This document shows, one piece after another, positions 28,871 through 40,843 of a stretch of DNA of 64,000 nt. The notes under the pieces are model-generated. The model did no database searches. It saw only the letters and a program-made list of their open reading frames with translations, and was not told the DNA's origin. Made by a program: the position numbers and the translations under genes. Source of the stretch: Neisseriaceae bacterium (GTDB lineage Bacteria > Pseudomonadota > Gammaproteobacteria > Burkholderiales > Neisseriaceae); NCBI GenBank assembly GCA_017458185.1, contig JAFTFY010000031.1, forward strand, positions 38,887-102,886, in the 5' to 3' direction. Position 1 is the first letter of the stretch. Each line of letters starts with the position of its first letter.

Positions 28871-29683
28871 ATGGCAATGGATGTTAATGAACTTAAAAAT
28901 AAGGCAAAAACAATGCCTATTTTTTTGATTATATTCATTATTTTTGTTTTATACACTTCTGCTTTTACCGTGCAGTCTGGCACACGCAAATTAGTTTTTT
29001 CGGCAGGAAAACTCACTTCTGTGGCTGGCGAAGGTTTGCATTTTAAAATTCCGCTGTATCAAACCACGAAAAAAGTGCCGATTACCACACTCAAAACCGC
29101 CGAAGAAGCCGAAGCCGCGTCAAGCGACTTGCAAGTGGTGCATGCGGCGATTACGATTAACTATCATTTTGACCAAACCAAATTAGCCGACATTTATACG
29201 CAAACGCATTTTGATGTGGAAGACCGTATTATTAAACCGCGTATTCAGGAAACCTTAAAAGCCGTGTCTGCCAAGCATACGGCGGAAGATTTGATTGTGA
29301 ATCGTGCCACTGCCAAGCAGGAAATTGATAATATTTTAAAAGGCGATTTGGCACGCTACCACATTATTGTGGAAGATGTGCAATTAACGCATTTTCAGTT
29401 TAGCCCTGAATTTAATCGGGCGATTGAAGCCAAGCAAACCGAAGCCCAAAACGCTTTGAAAGCGAAAAATATTTTGGAACGCACCAAAATTGAATCGGAA
29501 CAACGCATTGCCCAAGCAAAAGGCGAAGCGGAAGCCATTCGCATTCAAGCCGAAGCCATTCGTAGTCAAGGCGGTGCGGAATATGTGCAGTTAAAATGGA
29601 TTGAAAAATGGAACGGCGAGCCGCCGCAAGTGATTGCTGGACAAGGTGCGTCTAATTTTATGCTGAATTTGGATAAAAAGTGA
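28871..29683 (+). CDS. Prohibitin/SPFH-family membrane protein
   Basis: About 270 residues. An N-terminal membrane helix (about 17-38, MPIFLIIFIIFVLYTSAFTV) is followed by an SPFH domain (VQSGTRKLVFSAGKL onward to about residue 190) and a coiled Ala/Glu-rich helix with QRIAQAKGEAEAIRIQAEAI. This is the prohibitin-like layout; relatives form membrane rings that scaffold proteases or oxidases. GGAG lies 10 bases before ATG 28871; the upstream in-frame ATG at 28844 lies almost at the predicted transcript start and is disfavoured. Monocistronic. Confidence 0.88.
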   Translation: MAMDVNELKNKAKTMPIFLIIFIIFVLYTSAFTVQSGTRKLVFSAGKLTSVAGEGLHFKIPLYQTTKKVPITTLKTAEEAEAASSDLQVVHAAITINYHFDQTKLADIYTQTHFDVEDRIIKPRIQETLKAVSAKHTAEDLIVNRATAKQEIDNILKGDLARYHIIVEDVQLTHFQFSPEFNRAIEAKQTEAQNALKAKNILERTKIESEQRIAQAKGEAEAIRIQAEAIRSQGGAEYVQLKWIEKWNGEPPQVIAGQGASNFMLNLDKK

Positions 29684-31540
<1,857 letters not shown>

Positions 31541-31547
31541 TTTTTCA

Positions 31548-31690
31548 GAAACCCCTGCAAAACAGGCATCTGTGGCACATTTCTGCGTTGTGCGTTGCTC
31601 GAAATCTCGCCTAACTAAATGTTATGTCTTCGATTTCTGTGCTACTACGCCTTGAAATGCACACACATCTACCAGTTTTGCAGGGGTTTC
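31548..31690. repeat. CCCCTGCAAAAC-bounded inverted-repeat element
   Basis: AGAAACCCCTGCAAAAC at the left and its inverted GTTTTGCAGGGGTTTCT at the right. The interior contains ATGTCTTCGATTTCTGTGCT and CTACTACGCCTTGAAATG, shared with the element at 51869-52123. Confidence 0.75.
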
Positions 31691-31784
31691 TTTCAGGCAG
31701 CCTGAAACACAAAAAAATTCTTCATTCACCACTAAAACGGTTAAAATAACGGGTTTCATTTTCTGATTATTAAGGCGTGTCCCA

Positions 31785-34565
31785 ATGACCGATTACAGCA
31801 AAACATTAAATCTTCCTGATACTGAATTTCCAATGCGTGGCAATTTGGCAAAGCGTGAGCCTTTGTGGGTGGAACTTTGGCAAAAGCAAAAACGCTACCA
31901 AAAATTACGCAAATTAGCCCGCGAACAAAATCGTCCGCAATTTATTTTGCACGACGGCCCGCCATATGCAAATGGCGATATTCACGCAGGACACGCAGTG
32001 AATAAAGTACTGAAAGATATTATCGTCCGCAGTAAGTCGTGGGCGGGCTTTGACGCTCCTTATGTGCCAGGTTGGGATTGCCACGGTTTGCCGATTGAGT
32101 TAATGGTCGAAAAATTGCACGGCAAAAATATTGAGTCGGCAAAATTTCGTCAGTTGTGTCGTGAGTATGCGGTGGAACAAGTCGCTCGCCAAAAGAAAGA
32201 TTTTATGCGCTTGGGTGTCATCGGCGATTGGGATAATCCGTATTTGACGATGAATTTTAAAACCGAAGCGAATATTGTTCGTAATTTGGGCAAAATTTAT
32301 GAAGCAGGCTTTTTGCAAAGGGGCGAAAAACCTGTGCATTTTTGTATCGAATGCGGTTCGGCTTTGGCAGAAGCGGAAGTGGAATATAAAGACAAACAGT
32401 CGCCTGCGATTGATGTGGCGTTTCGCTGTGTGGATAACGCCCAAGTGGCTGCCGTATTTGGTGTACCGAAAATCAATGACAATGTGTTTGCGGTAATTTG
32501 GACAACCACGCCTTGGACGCTGCCTGCAAATCGTGCGGTGTGCGTTAATCCTGATTTGGATTATGTGTTGGTTTCCACACTTGACGGCAGTTTTATTCTT
32601 GCCAAAGATTTGTATGAAGACGCTTTGAAACGCTTTAATTTAATTGAAGAAACCGTTTTGGGCGAAGTTAAAGGCAAGGCATTGGAACATATCGCTCTAC
32701 AACACCCATTTTTAGACAGACAAGTGCCGATGATTTTGGGGCAACATGTTGCCGCAGACGCTGGCACTGGCTTGGTGCATACCGCACCTGCACACGGTAT
32801 GGACGACTATTTTGTCGGTCAAAAATATGGTTTGGAAATTGATAATCCTGTTTTATCAGACGGCACATTTCGTAAAAACGAGCCTTTGGTGGGCGGTTTG
32901 TCTGTTTGGGACGCAAATAAAACCATTGTGTCGGTATTACAAAATTCAGGCAGCCTGAAAGCGTTTGCCCAGTTAAATCACAGTTATCCGTGCTGTTGGC
33001 GACACAAAACGCCGATTATTTTCCGTGCCACAACGCAATGGTTTATTGCGATGGATAAAGTGGGCGTGAAAGGCAGAACCTTGCGTGATATTGCCATGGG
33101 CGAAGTGGAACAAACCGAATTTTTCCCTGCGTGGGGGCGTGCCCGATTAGACGCAATGATTTCTGGCAGGCCTGACTGGTGCGTGTCTCGCCAAAGACAG
33201 TGGGGCGTGCCGATGACGATGTTCGTTCATCGTGAAACAGGCGAGCCACACCCCAAAACGGTTGAGTTTTTTGAAATCATTGCCCAAAAAATTGAACAAT
33301 CAGGCATTGAAGCGTGGTTTTCATTAGATAAAAAAGAAATTTTGGGCGAAGACGCTGATGTGTATGAAAAATTGCCCGATACGCTTGATGTGTGGTTTGA
33401 TTCAGGCAGTACGCATTTTGCGGTGTTGCAACAGCGAGACGATTTGTCCGCTCCTGCCGATTTGTATTTGGAAGGCAGCGATCAGCATCGTGGCTGGTTT
33501 CAGTCGTCCTTGCTCACCGCTTGTGCGGTATCCGAAAAAGCACCGTATAAACAGTTGCTGACGCACGGTTTTACGGTTGATGAACACGGTCGCAAAATGT
33601 CTAAATCGTTGGGCAATGTGATTTCGCCACAAAAAATTAACGATTCGTTAGGGGCGGATATTCTGCGTCTGTGGGTGGCTTCAACCGATTATTCAGGCGA
33701 ATTAGCTCTGTCGGACGAAATTCTCAAACGGGTTACCGAAAGTTATCGCCGCATTCGCAATACGCTGAAATTCTTGTTGGCAAATATTTCCGATTTCACT
33801 CTGATAGACAACGCCGTGCCATTAGCGGAAATGGTCGAAATAGACCGCTATGCCCTTGTTTTAGCAAAAAAATTGCAAGATAAGTTAGCGAATGAATATT
33901 ATCCCAAATACGCATTCCACTTGGCAGCACAAGAAATTGTGCAGTTCTGCTCGGAAGAGTTGGGGGCGTTTTATTTGGATATTCTCAAAGACAGACTTTA
34001 CACGCTGCCTGAAAACAGCCACGCCCGCCGCAGTGCGCAAACCGCTTTGTATCACATTACCCGTGCGTTGGTGCTGATGATGTCGCCGATTTTGTGCTTC
34101 ACCAGCGAAGAAGCATGGGCGGTGCTAACAGGCAATGACGAAGACAGCACGCTGTATCATACGGCTTATGACTTCCCAGAAATTCAGGACGCTGATGTTT
34201 TAACCGCCCACTGGCAAGCCTTGCGAGAAGTGCGAAGCCATGTGAATAAAGAAATCGAAATACTGCGTGCCGACAACGCCGTAGGCTCGTCTTTGCAAGC
34301 GGAAGTCGAAATCATCGCCCCCGCACACATTGCTCAATTATTACAGCGTTTCGGCGATGAACTGCGTTTTGCGATGATTGTGTCTTCGGTTAAAGTCAGT
34401 GCAGGCGATGAACTGCAAATAGCCGTACAACCGTCCAAAGGCAAAAAATGCGTGCGTTGCTGGCACTACACCGATAATGTCGGCATAGTGCATGAACACC
34501 CAGAACTGTGCTGCCGCTGTGCAAATAATTTAAGCGGTAAAGATGAAAAAAGACGGTTTGTGTGA
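31785..34565 (+). CDS. ileS: Isoleucyl-tRNA synthetase
   Basis: Charges tRNA-Ile and edits misactivated valine. 926 residues, class I. HIGH-type motif [11 protein letters not shown] near residue 63, editing domain motif [12 protein letters not shown] near 245, KMSKSLGN near 605, and a C-terminal zinc finger [12 protein letters not shown] / CCRCANN. AAGG site upstream. An uptake-like word is read as NSGSLKAF near residue 390. It is followed by an NlpE-like gene and lspA, preserving the common ileS-lspA linkage. Confidence 0.97.
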   Translation: MTDYSKTLNLPDTEFPMRGNLAKREPLWVELWQKQKRYQKLRKLAREQNRPQFILHDGPPYANGDIHAGHAVNKVLKDIIVRSKSWAGFDAPYVPGWDCHGLPIELMVEKLHGKNIESAKFRQLCREYAVEQVARQKKDFMRLGVIGDWDNPYLTMNFKTEANIVRNLGKIYEAGFLQRGEKPVHFCIECGSALAEAEVEYKDKQSPAIDVAFRCVDNAQVAAVFGVPKINDNVFAVIWTTTPWTLPANRAVCVNPDLDYVLVSTLDGSFILAKDLYEDALKRFNLIEETVLGEVKGKALEHIALQHPFLDRQVPMILGQHVAADAGTGLVHTAPAHGMDDYFVGQKYGLEIDNPVLSDGTFRKNEPLVGGLSVWDANKTIVSVLQNSGSLKAFAQLNHSYPCCWRHKTPIIFRATTQWFIAMDKVGVKGRTLRDIAMGEVEQTEFFPAWGRARLDAMISGRPDWCVSRQRQWGVPMTMFVHRETGEPHPKTVEFFEIIAQKIEQSGIEAWFSLDKKEILGEDADVYEKLPDTLDVWFDSGSTHFAVLQQRDDLSAPADLYLEGSDQHRGWFQSSLLTACAVSEKAPYKQLLTHGFTVDEHGRKMSKSLGNVISPQKINDSLGADILRLWVASTDYSGELALSDEILKRVTESYRRIRNTLKFLLANISDFTLIDNAVPLAEMVEIDRYALVLAKKLQDKLANEYYPKYAFHLAAQEIVQFCSEELGAFYLDILKDRLYTLPENSHARRSAQTALYHITRALVLMMSPILCFTSEEAWAVLTGNDEDSTLYHTAYDFPEIQDADVLTAHWQALREVRSHVNKEIEILRADNAVGSSLQAEVEIIAPAHIAQLLQRFGDELRFAMIVSSVKVSAGDELQIAVQPSKGKKCVRCWHYTDNVGIVHEHPELCCRCANNLSGKDEKRRFV

Positions 34566-34626
34566 TTTGAAATATAGTTTCAGGCAACCTGAATAATTTT
34601 CAGGCAGCCTGAAACAAGGATAACTG

Positions 34627-35052
34627 ATGTTACGCATTTACTGTATTTTTTTATTATCTTTGCTAATTGCCTGCAATCAAAATCTATCTGAAGAAAAATC
34701 AGCACAAGCCGTGAAAATGCAAGAAAGTTCGGTTTGGTCAGGCGCTTATCGTGGAATTTTGCCGTGTGCGGATTGTAATCGTATTGAATTAGAAATTGTT
34801 TTATCCGAAGATTTTCATTATCAAATGAAAACCGAAAAAATCGGCAGTATTCAATTTCCGCCGCAAGTTGTGCGTGGTAAATTTAAATGGCGATTAGATG
34901 GGGACGGTTTAATTCAATTAGATGATAAGGGAGACAATATGGTGTTTTTTATCAGTCAAGACGGAAAATTAGAAATGCGTGCTAATGATGGTCGTGCGTA
35001 TCCTAATTATAAAGGTGAAATATGTCATTTGAATAAATTAACAGAGAAATAA
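34627..35052 (+). CDS. NlpE-like (copper resistance NlpE N-terminal domain) lipoprotein
   Basis: 141 residues. Lipoprotein signal with lipobox LLIAC. The mature part holds the NlpE N-terminal motif YRGILPCADCNRIELEIVL near residue 40, with the CxxC pair, followed by a small beta-barrel. In E. coli NlpE monitors lipoprotein sorting and copper or surface stress through CpxA; here the C-terminal domain is absent and no Cpx system is visible. AAGGAT site before the ATG; lspA follows 5 bases after the stop, a fitting neighbour for a lipoprotein. Confidence 0.8.
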   Translation: MLRIYCIFLLSLLIACNQNLSEEKSAQAVKMQESSVWSGAYRGILPCADCNRIELEIVLSEDFHYQMKTEKIGSIQFPPQVVRGKFKWRLDGDGLIQLDDKGDNMVFFISQDGKLEMRANDGRAYPNYKGEICHLNKLTEK

Positions 35053-35057
35053 GCAAG

Positions 35058-35534
35058 ATGAAAAGAAATATTTTATTGATTTTATTGTCTGTTTTGGTCA
35101 TTATTTTTGACCAAATCAGCAAATTTACCATATTAAAACATTTTCAATATGGCGAACGGGTGAATATTATTCCTGATTTTTTTGATTTAACTTTGGTATT
35201 TAATCCAGGTGCGGCGTTTAGTTTTTTATCCAATCAAAATGGTTGGCAAAAATATTTCTTTTTAATTTTAGCCGTTGTGGTGAGTTTTTATTTAATTTAT
35301 GCGGTTTTTAAAAAACATTTTGGGCTATTAGGTTCAATCGGTGCCATGATGATTGTGGGCGGTGCTATTGGTAATGTGATTGACCGTTTAATTCATGGAC
35401 AAGTGGTGGATTTTTTATTGTTTTATTTAGGTAATCACTATTATCCTGCGTTTAATATTGCCGATAGTTTTATTTGCATTGGGGCGGGGTTAATTTTAAT
35501 GGAAAGTTTTCGCAAAAAGAAATATGCGGAATAA
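35058..35534 (+). CDS. lspA: Lipoprotein signal peptidase
   Basis: Aspartyl membrane protease that cleaves prolipoproteins. 158 residues, four membrane helices. The catalytic aspartates lie in GNVIDRLIHG (near residue 112) and FNIADSFI (near 138), and the N-terminal DQISKF and VFNPGAAFSF motifs are present. Fifth gene-end spacing suggests coupling to the NlpE-like gene and ileS. A Correia-like element follows at once. Confidence 0.96.
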   Translation: MKRNILLILLSVLVIIFDQISKFTILKHFQYGERVNIIPDFFDLTLVFNPGAAFSFLSNQNGWQKYFFLILAVVVSFYLIYAVFKKHFGLLGSIGAMMIVGGAIGNVIDRLIHGQVVDFLLFYLGNHYYPAFNIADSFICIGAGLILMESFRKKKYAE

Positions 35535-35535
35535 T

Positions 35536-35641
35536 TATAATCGGTTCATACCAAAAACATACAGCGTTGGTTTTCCTTGCCGTATCATTTATACTGTCTG
35601 CATAAAACCGCCTTGTCTGCTTTTGGTCTGAACCGATTATA
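35536..35641. mobile_element. Correia-like element F
   Basis: 106 bp, ends TATAATCGGTTCATACCAAA and the inverted TTTGGTCTGAACCGATTATA. Starts 2 bases after the lspA stop. Confidence 0.78.
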
Positions 35642-35796
35642 GTTTTCAGGCAGCCTGAAACTGACTTGTTAGCAATACTGAATAAAATTTAAGCAAACTG
35701 AACGCTTTTTTTCGCCTTACACAACAATTAAATTTGACCTATTGCCCAATATATCTGACAATAGTGGTTTATTGTTTCTTAACGCCTATTGCCGTT

Positions 35797-37257
35797 ATGT
35801 ACGATCTATTACTTGCACTATCTTGGCAGTCGTTAGCACTCTTGTGTTTCTCCTTGTTTTTAGTGCTGTTTTTTGAATTTATCAATGGTTTTCACGACAC
35901 CGCAAATGCTGTGGCAACGGTAATTTACACCCAATCGTTATCGCCTTGGCGTGCTGTGGCAATGTCGGGCTTGTTTAATTTCTTGGGTGTGATTACAGGC
36001 GGTTTGGCTGTGGCGTATGCGATTGTGCATTTGTTGCCTGTGGATATACTCACATCAGGCGACAGTCGTGGTTTGATTGCCATGATTTTTGCCATTTTAA
36101 TTGGGGCGATTGTGTGGAATTTGGGCACTTGGTATTTTGGTTTGCCTGCGTCTTCTTCGCACACCCTGATTGGTTCGATTGTGGGCGTGGGCATTATTCA
36201 CGCTTATTTAACAGGCACTTCGGTGATTGACGGCATTAACTGGGATAAGGCGATTGATGTTGGTTTATCCTTATTGTTGTCGCCGATTTCGGGTTTTTTC
36301 TTGGCGTTTATTTTATTGTGGTTGGTGCGTAAATATTTGCCGACCAGCAAAGTACACCAAACGCCGCATTTTCGTAGCGATGTCAAAGGCAGAAAGCACC
36401 CACCGTTTTGGACGCGTGTTTTGCTGATTATTTCATCGGCATGTGTCAGTTTTGCACACGGCTCAAATGACGGACAAAAGGGCATTGGTTTGATGATGCT
36501 CACCCTGATTTGTCTTCTGCCCACACAATTTTTGATTAACACCCACGCCGACCGTTATCAATTAGAACGCTCTTTGTATGCGTCCCAGCAGTTAGCTTTA
36601 TTTGCCGAAGAAAATCAAGCGTGGATTAGCCAACAATTTCCGCCGCAGATTGTGGTGAATAATGCCAATCACTGCCAAGTATCGGATATTCAAAAACATT
36701 TTCAACAATTAAATATATTGTCTTTCAAAAATCCCGATATTCAATCCTTGAATAATCAACAACGCTGGCAAGTTCGCCGCAGTTTATTGTGTTTGGCATC
36801 ATCAGCCAAACTGTTGGCAGACAACGAACACACCGATCCTGCTCAACAAGAATATTTAAAAAAATTGTATGCCGATTTAAATAGCACCACAGAATATGCC
36901 CCCTTGTGGGTGATTTTTGCCATTGCGTCCGCATTAGGATTAGGCACGATGATTGGTTGGAAACGCGTGGTAAAAACTGTGGGCGAAGGCATAGGCAAAG
37001 AACATATGACCTACGCACAAGGCGTATGTGCACAAGTAACCACAGCCGCAGGCATTGCCGTGGCGAATGTGGCAGGTTTGCCTGTTTCCACGACGCAAAT
37101 TTTGTCGTCAGCGGTTGCAGGAGCGGCGGTTGCCAATAAATCTGGCTTAAAAATCAGCACCATTCGCAATATCCTATTGGCGTGGCTTTTCACCTTCCCC
37201 GCCGCTATGGTATTAGCAGGAGCGATTTATTATGTGATAGCGTTGATGATTGAATAA
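35797..37257 (+). CDS. PiT family inorganic phosphate transporter
   Basis: 486 residues with about ten membrane helices. The two PiT signatures are GFHDTANAVATVIYT (near residue 30) and SFAHGSNDGQKGIG (near 220). A long soluble loop of about 130 residues lies between the halves (36530-36900). Low-affinity phosphate uptake coupled to protons or sodium. The ATG at 35797 (MYDLLLALSW) is used; the frame stays open to a TTG at 35734. No clear ribosome site. Confidence 0.92.
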   Translation: MYDLLLALSWQSLALLCFSLFLVLFFEFINGFHDTANAVATVIYTQSLSPWRAVAMSGLFNFLGVITGGLAVAYAIVHLLPVDILTSGDSRGLIAMIFAILIGAIVWNLGTWYFGLPASSSHTLIGSIVGVGIIHAYLTGTSVIDGINWDKAIDVGLSLLLSPISGFFLAFILLWLVRKYLPTSKVHQTPHFRSDVKGRKHPPFWTRVLLIISSACVSFAHGSNDGQKGIGLMMLTLICLLPTQFLINTHADRYQLERSLYASQQLALFAEENQAWISQQFPPQIVVNNANHCQVSDIQKHFQQLNILSFKNPDIQSLNNQQRWQVRRSLLCLASSAKLLADNEHTDPAQQEYLKKLYADLNSTTEYAPLWVIFAIASALGLGTMIGWKRVVKTVGEGIGKEHMTYAQGVCAQVTTAAGIAVANVAGLPVSTTQILSSAVAGAAVANKSGLKISTIRNILLAWLFTFPAAMVLAGAIYYVIALMIE

Positions 37258-37314
37258 TTGTCATTTTTCAGGCAGCCTGAAAATATTAAATGATGACAAT
37301 AAAGGAGCAAAAAA

Positions 37315-37800
37315 ATGATAGATGAAAATCCATACGCACCGCCTAAATCCACATATTACATGCAGCCTGAACAAGATTACCAGCCCACAAAAGGGCAGAA
37401 AATAATGCGAATTATTTTGGGAACATTATGCGTGCCATTGTTGGTTGGATTGTTGAATGGAATGACAAAAACATTGTTGAATTCGAATTTTACGCTACAG
37501 TCTTTTTTATTAGATTTTATAGTTGTTTATGTAGTGTTGATCGTGCCAAATATTATTTTTGCTTGGGTATTAGAAAAGTATTGTCCAACCATAGGTAAGA
37601 AAATAATATGTTCTTTTATTTTTTCTATTATTATTTCCATAATGATTGCATTGATTGCTATTTTTTTACCTGCTGAATATGAATTGTTTTCCGTAGTGAT
37701 GTATTATCTAATTATCTCATTACCTGCCACAATCATCACTGCTTTAATATTAAACGCCCATTATAAATATTACAAAAGAAAATATTTTCAGGCAGCCTGA
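37315..37800 (+). CDS. Uncharacterised membrane protein with NPYAPP N-terminus
   Basis: 161 residues. A short soluble N-terminus MIDENPYAPPKSTYYMQ, then four predicted membrane helices (about 30-50, 63-85, 95-118, 122-145) and a basic tail. The NPYAPP opening is common in small, uncharacterised membrane proteins. AAGGAG site before the ATG. Its last residues FQAA and its TGA stop are encoded by an uptake-like word. Function unknown. Confidence 0.8.
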   Translation: MIDENPYAPPKSTYYMQPEQDYQPTKGQKIMRIILGTLCVPLLVGLLNGMTKTLLNSNFTLQSFLLDFIVVYVVLIVPNIIFAWVLEKYCPTIGKKIICSFIFSIIISIMIALIAIFLPAEYELFSVVMYYLIISLPATIITALILNAHYKYYKRKYFQAA

Positions 37801-37826
37801 AAAATAAACCCATATAAAGAAAAACA

Positions 37827-38729
37827 ATGACTTACCTTTCAACCGACTTATGTGATGGCGTTTTTGAAACACTCAAACACCGCCTGACACCTGACTTAAA
37901 AGCCTTTATGCCGTTTCGCATTAACGGCGTTTATTTAGGCTTACTCAATCAAACCTTTGCAAACCGCATTGGGCAAGACATTGACACAATCGTAACCGAT
38001 GAAGAATGTTTTATATTGGATAATATGTCGTGGCAAGAAGTTGCCGATACCCTGCAAAACACCGCACGCCAATGGCACGATAACGGCTTATACAACGGCT
38101 GGCGAGACGAAAAATACACCGTATCCGACCTTTCAGGCAGCCCCTTATTTGTATTAGAACGCTCCGCCTTTCGTCCTTTGGGCTTATTAAGCCACGCCAT
38201 ACATCTAAATGCTTGGCTTGAAAGGGCAGGGGAGCGATATTACTGGATAGGCAAACGAAGCAGCACCAAAGCCGTTGCCCCAAATAAATTAGACACCACA
38301 GCAGGCGGCGGCATAGCCGCAGGCGAAACCCCGCACAGTGCAATGGTGCGAGAAAGTTTTGAAGAAGCAGGCGTGCCGTCATCATTCACCCAAACGCTCA
38401 CCCAAAACGGGCAAGTATATAGCCTACGCCCCGTTCATCGTGGTTTGCACCGCGAAATTCTGTATTTATACGACATCAGGCTGCCTGAAAACTTCACCCC
38501 ACAAAACAAAGACGGCGAAGTGGCAGAATTTACGCTGATGAACGACAGCCAAATCGCCCAAGCCATAATCAACGAACAATTTATGGAAGATTCCGCCCTA
38601 ACCTTGTTAATCAGCATACAAAACCGCCACAAAATACCGCCCAATCACCCATTAAACGGTTTATTGTTGCAAATACAAAATCTACCGTTAATGCAAAAAA
38701 TGTGTGAAAACAAGTTTCAGGCAGCCTGA
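37827..38729 (+). CDS. Nudix hydrolase with N-terminal DUF4743-like domain
   Basis: 300 residues. The N-terminal half (about 1-125) looks like the DUF4743 domain; the C-terminal Nudix domain has a complete box starting GGGIAAGETPHSAMVRES and ending FEEAGV near residue 175. Related proteins resemble the Nudix part of thiamine pyrophosphokinase-linked enzymes; the substrate is not determined. An uptake-like word is read as IRLPEN near 220, and another supplies the C-terminal FQAA and the TGA stop. It lies 26 bases after the preceding membrane protein gene. Confidence 0.85.
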   Translation: MTYLSTDLCDGVFETLKHRLTPDLKAFMPFRINGVYLGLLNQTFANRIGQDIDTIVTDEECFILDNMSWQEVADTLQNTARQWHDNGLYNGWRDEKYTVSDLSGSPLFVLERSAFRPLGLLSHAIHLNAWLERAGERYYWIGKRSSTKAVAPNKLDTTAGGGIAAGETPHSAMVRESFEEAGVPSSFTQTLTQNGQVYSLRPVHRGLHREILYLYDIRLPENFTPQNKDGEVAEFTLMNDSQIAQAIINEQFMEDSALTLLISIQNRHKIPPNHPLNGLLLQIQNLPLMQKMCENKFQAA

Positions 38730-38763
38730 AAACTGCAATCGTCATGGCAAGCGAAGCAATCTC

Positions 38764-38823
38764 ATAGTCGGTTCATACCAGCGTTGTTCTGCCTTGCCTG
38801 TTTGTGGTCTAAATTGACTTATA
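38764..38823. mobile_element. Correia-like element G, internally deleted
   Basis: About 60 bp: CATAGTCGGTTCATACCA at the left, GGTCTAAATTGACTTATA at the right, with the central part mostly lost while GCGTTG and CTTGCCTG remain. Confidence 0.6.
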
Positions 38824-38841
38824 ATATTTTAGGCAGCCTAA

Positions 38842-39039
38842 AACCTTTGCAAAACTCAATCTGAAACAAAAAAAGTGTCCATTATAGGGTGGGCATTCTT
38901 GCCCACCACAATGCCGTAGGCATTGGTTACTTATTGATATTAAATAAAATTTCGCCCTATCGGGCGGTTGGTGGGCAACATGCCCACCCTATAACGATTG
39001 CATTTATTATATAGATAAATAGTTTTTGCAAAAGTTTCA
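38842..39039. repeat. TTTGCAAAAC / GGGTGGGC inverted-repeat element, copy 1
   Basis: Outer AACCTTTGCAAAACTCAATC at the left and AGTTTTTGCAAAAGTTTCAG at the right; inner TATAGGGTGGGCATTCTTGC and the inverted GCCCACCCTATAACG; centre with CGCCCTATCGGGCG. It fills the gap between the Nudix gene and the first azurin gene. Confidence 0.75.
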
Positions 39040-39244
39040 GCCTGAAATTATTGATTATTTTCAGGCTGCCTGAAAAGTTTTTATTGCACTGCAATCGATT
39101 TGAGAATAATTTTTATTTACAAAAATAAGCGTTTAATGTATCATTAAGGCAGTGTGCTTATATTGACTATGTGGCACGGCGTTGGCACTGTTGTGTTGGC
39201 GAGCGGCACACACATTTTTAACTTTATTATGAAAGGTAACAGCA

Positions 39245-39706
39245 ATGTTGAAAAGAGGATTATTGGTTTCTGCTTTGGTTTTGAGCGGTACATTTGCGGC
39301 GGCGGCTGATTGTTCTTTTGACTTAAAAGGCACGGACGCGATGACTTTCACCGATGCCGCAGGCAAACCCGTTCCCGAAATTGTGGTGCCTGCATCTTGT
39401 GCGGATTTTGAAATTCGTTTAGAGCATGTCGGCAAAATGCCCAAAACCGCTATGGGACACAATGTGGTGATTGCTCAATCATCTGATGTGAGAGCCGTTA
39501 CTGCCGCTGGCGTGAAAGCAGGCGTGAAAGGGGATTATTTGCAAGCGGGCGATCCGAAAGTGGTGGCAGCGTCCAAAATGGTGGGCGGTGGCGAAAAAAC
39601 CACGGTCAAAGTGCCTGTGGCAAAAATCAAATCAGGTGATTATGCTTTCTTCTGTTCTTTCCCAGGACACGAAATGAAAATGCGTGGTAAATTAACCGTT
39701 AAATAA
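39245..39706 (+). CDS. Azurin (cupredoxin), copy 1
   Basis: Periplasmic blue-copper electron carrier. 153 residues with signal peptide MLKRGLLVSALVLSGTFAAA. The mature domain has CSFDLKGTD with a second Cys for the disulfide, GHNVV (histidine ligand 1), and CSFPGHEMKM (Cys, His and Met ligands) with spacing as in azurin. AAAGG site. Long DNA stretches are almost identical to laz (40060), so the two arose by recent duplication or gene conversion. Followed by its own terminator. Confidence 0.93.
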   Translation: MLKRGLLVSALVLSGTFAAAADCSFDLKGTDAMTFTDAAGKPVPEIVVPASCADFEIRLEHVGKMPKTAMGHNVVIAQSSDVRAVTAAGVKAGVKGDYLQAGDPKVVAASKMVGGGEKTTVKVPVAKIKSGDYAFFCSFPGHEMKMRGKLTVK

Positions 39707-39723
39707 GCATTGATACAGATTAA

Positions 39724-39757
39724 AATCGGATAGGTATTTGGCTTATCCGATTTTTTT
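39724..39757 (+). terminator. Terminator after azurin copy 1
   Basis: AATCGGATA (39724-39732) pairs with TATCCGATT (39744-39752), followed by a T run. Confidence 0.85.
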
Positions 39758-39786
39758 ATCAAATAAAATAAAATAGTATTTTTGTT

Positions 39787-39913
39787 TTATCAACTAATTG
39801 ATAATATATAGAAAAAATCTTTATATTAAATTGTTATATTTTATCTAATGATGGAATATTTGACATTTTTTTATTTAGCGTTCAAAATAAAAAATTGAAT
39901 ATTGTTATTCAAT
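39787..39913 (+). promoter_or_regulatory. laz control region: promoter and two perfect palindromes
   Basis: Promoter-like TTGACA (39860-39865), 17 bases, CAAAAT (39883-39888). The 18-base palindrome TTATCAACTAATTGATAA (39787-39804) lies upstream, and the 20-base palindrome ATTGAATATTGTTATTCAAT (39894-39913) sits right at the predicted transcript start. The rest of 39758-40059 is AT-rich with one uptake-like word and no gene. Confidence 0.55.
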
Positions 39914-40059
39914 AAAATTTGCGAAAATAAAAAATAGCGTGTTATGGCAAAATGCTGTAACGCTGTGTTGGGCAGTTTTTCAGGCTGCCTGAAATGTGTT
40001 TTTTCAAGTTTTGATGAAGTGATATGACAAATATTGTTAATAAGTTAAGGATACAAGTG

Positions 40060-40698
40060 ATGAAAAAAACTGCTTTGGCTTCTTTGCTTCTTTTGGCATT
40101 AGTGGCCTGCTCGCAAAGCGAACAAACCACGCAACCTGCACCTGCTGAAAATAAAGTGGCAGAACAACCTGCTACGCAACCTAACCCTGCGGCAGAAACG
40201 CCTGCGGTTGAACCTGCCCCTGCTCCTGTGGCAGAAACACCTGCGGTTGAACCTGCACCTGCTCCTGTGGCAGAAACCGCACCTGTGGCAACGGCAACAG
40301 ATTGTTCTTTCGACTTAAAAGGCACGGACGCGATGACTTTCACCGATGTCGCAGGCAAACCTGTGCCTGAAATTGTGGTGCCTGCGTCTTGCCAAGACTT
40401 GACCATTAACTTTGAACACACGGGCAAAATGCCCAAAACCGCTATGGGACACAATGTGGTGATTGCCAAAGCTGCCGATGTGCGGGCTGTCGCCACAAAT
40501 GGTATTAAAGCGGGCGTTCAAGGCGATTATTTACAAGCGGGCGATCCGAAAGTGGTGGCTGCGTCCAAAATGGTGGGCGGTGGCGAAAAAACTTCGCTTA
40601 AAGTACCTGTGGAAAAAATTAAAGAAGGCGGTTATGACTTCTTCTGTTCTTTCCCAGGACATGAAATTAAAATGCACGGTAAATTAACCGTTAAATAA
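40060..40698 (+). CDS. laz: Lipid-modified azurin (Laz-like)
   Basis: 212 residues. Lipoprotein signal with lipobox LVAC, then a low-complexity Ala/Pro/Glu linker (about 25-85) containing two direct copies of ETPAVEPAPAPVA, then an azurin domain with GHNVV and CSFPGHEIKM ligand motifs. It resembles the outer-membrane Laz of Neisseria, where the linker extends the cupredoxin from the membrane. ATG 40060 has AAGG; an upstream in-frame ATG at 40024 would spoil the signal peptide. The linker repeat (39 bases) may vary in copy number. The domain is nearly identical at DNA level to azurin copy 1. Confidence 0.92.
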   Translation: MKKTALASLLLLALVACSQSEQTTQPAPAENKVAEQPATQPNPAAETPAVEPAPAPVAETPAVEPAPAPVAETAPVATATDCSFDLKGTDAMTFTDVAGKPVPEIVVPASCQDLTINFEHTGKMPKTAMGHNVVIAKAADVRAVATNGIKAGVQGDYLQAGDPKVVAASKMVGGGEKTSLKVPVEKIKEGGYDFFCSFPGHEIKMHGKLTVK

Positions 40699-40710
40699 GC
40701 ATTTTCTAAT

Positions 40711-40744
40711 AAAAAGAACGGTAATCAAATTGCTGTTCTTTTTT
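40711..40744 (+). terminator. Terminator after laz
   Basis: AAAAAGAAC (40711-40719) pairs with GTTCTTTTT (40735-40743) around a 15-base loop, ending in Ts. Confidence 0.7.
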
Positions 40745-40843
40745 GATTTATAACAATTTTTTGTATTCTCATTGTGTTAGAATACGCTTGCTGTTTGTCA
40801 TAAATGGCATATTTGATGAGCATAAACATAAAAGGAAAAAACA

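Noticed and set aside
35734..35796. TTG start of the phosphate transporter
   Set aside because: The extra 21 residues precede the usual PiT start, and a plain ATG is available at 35797.
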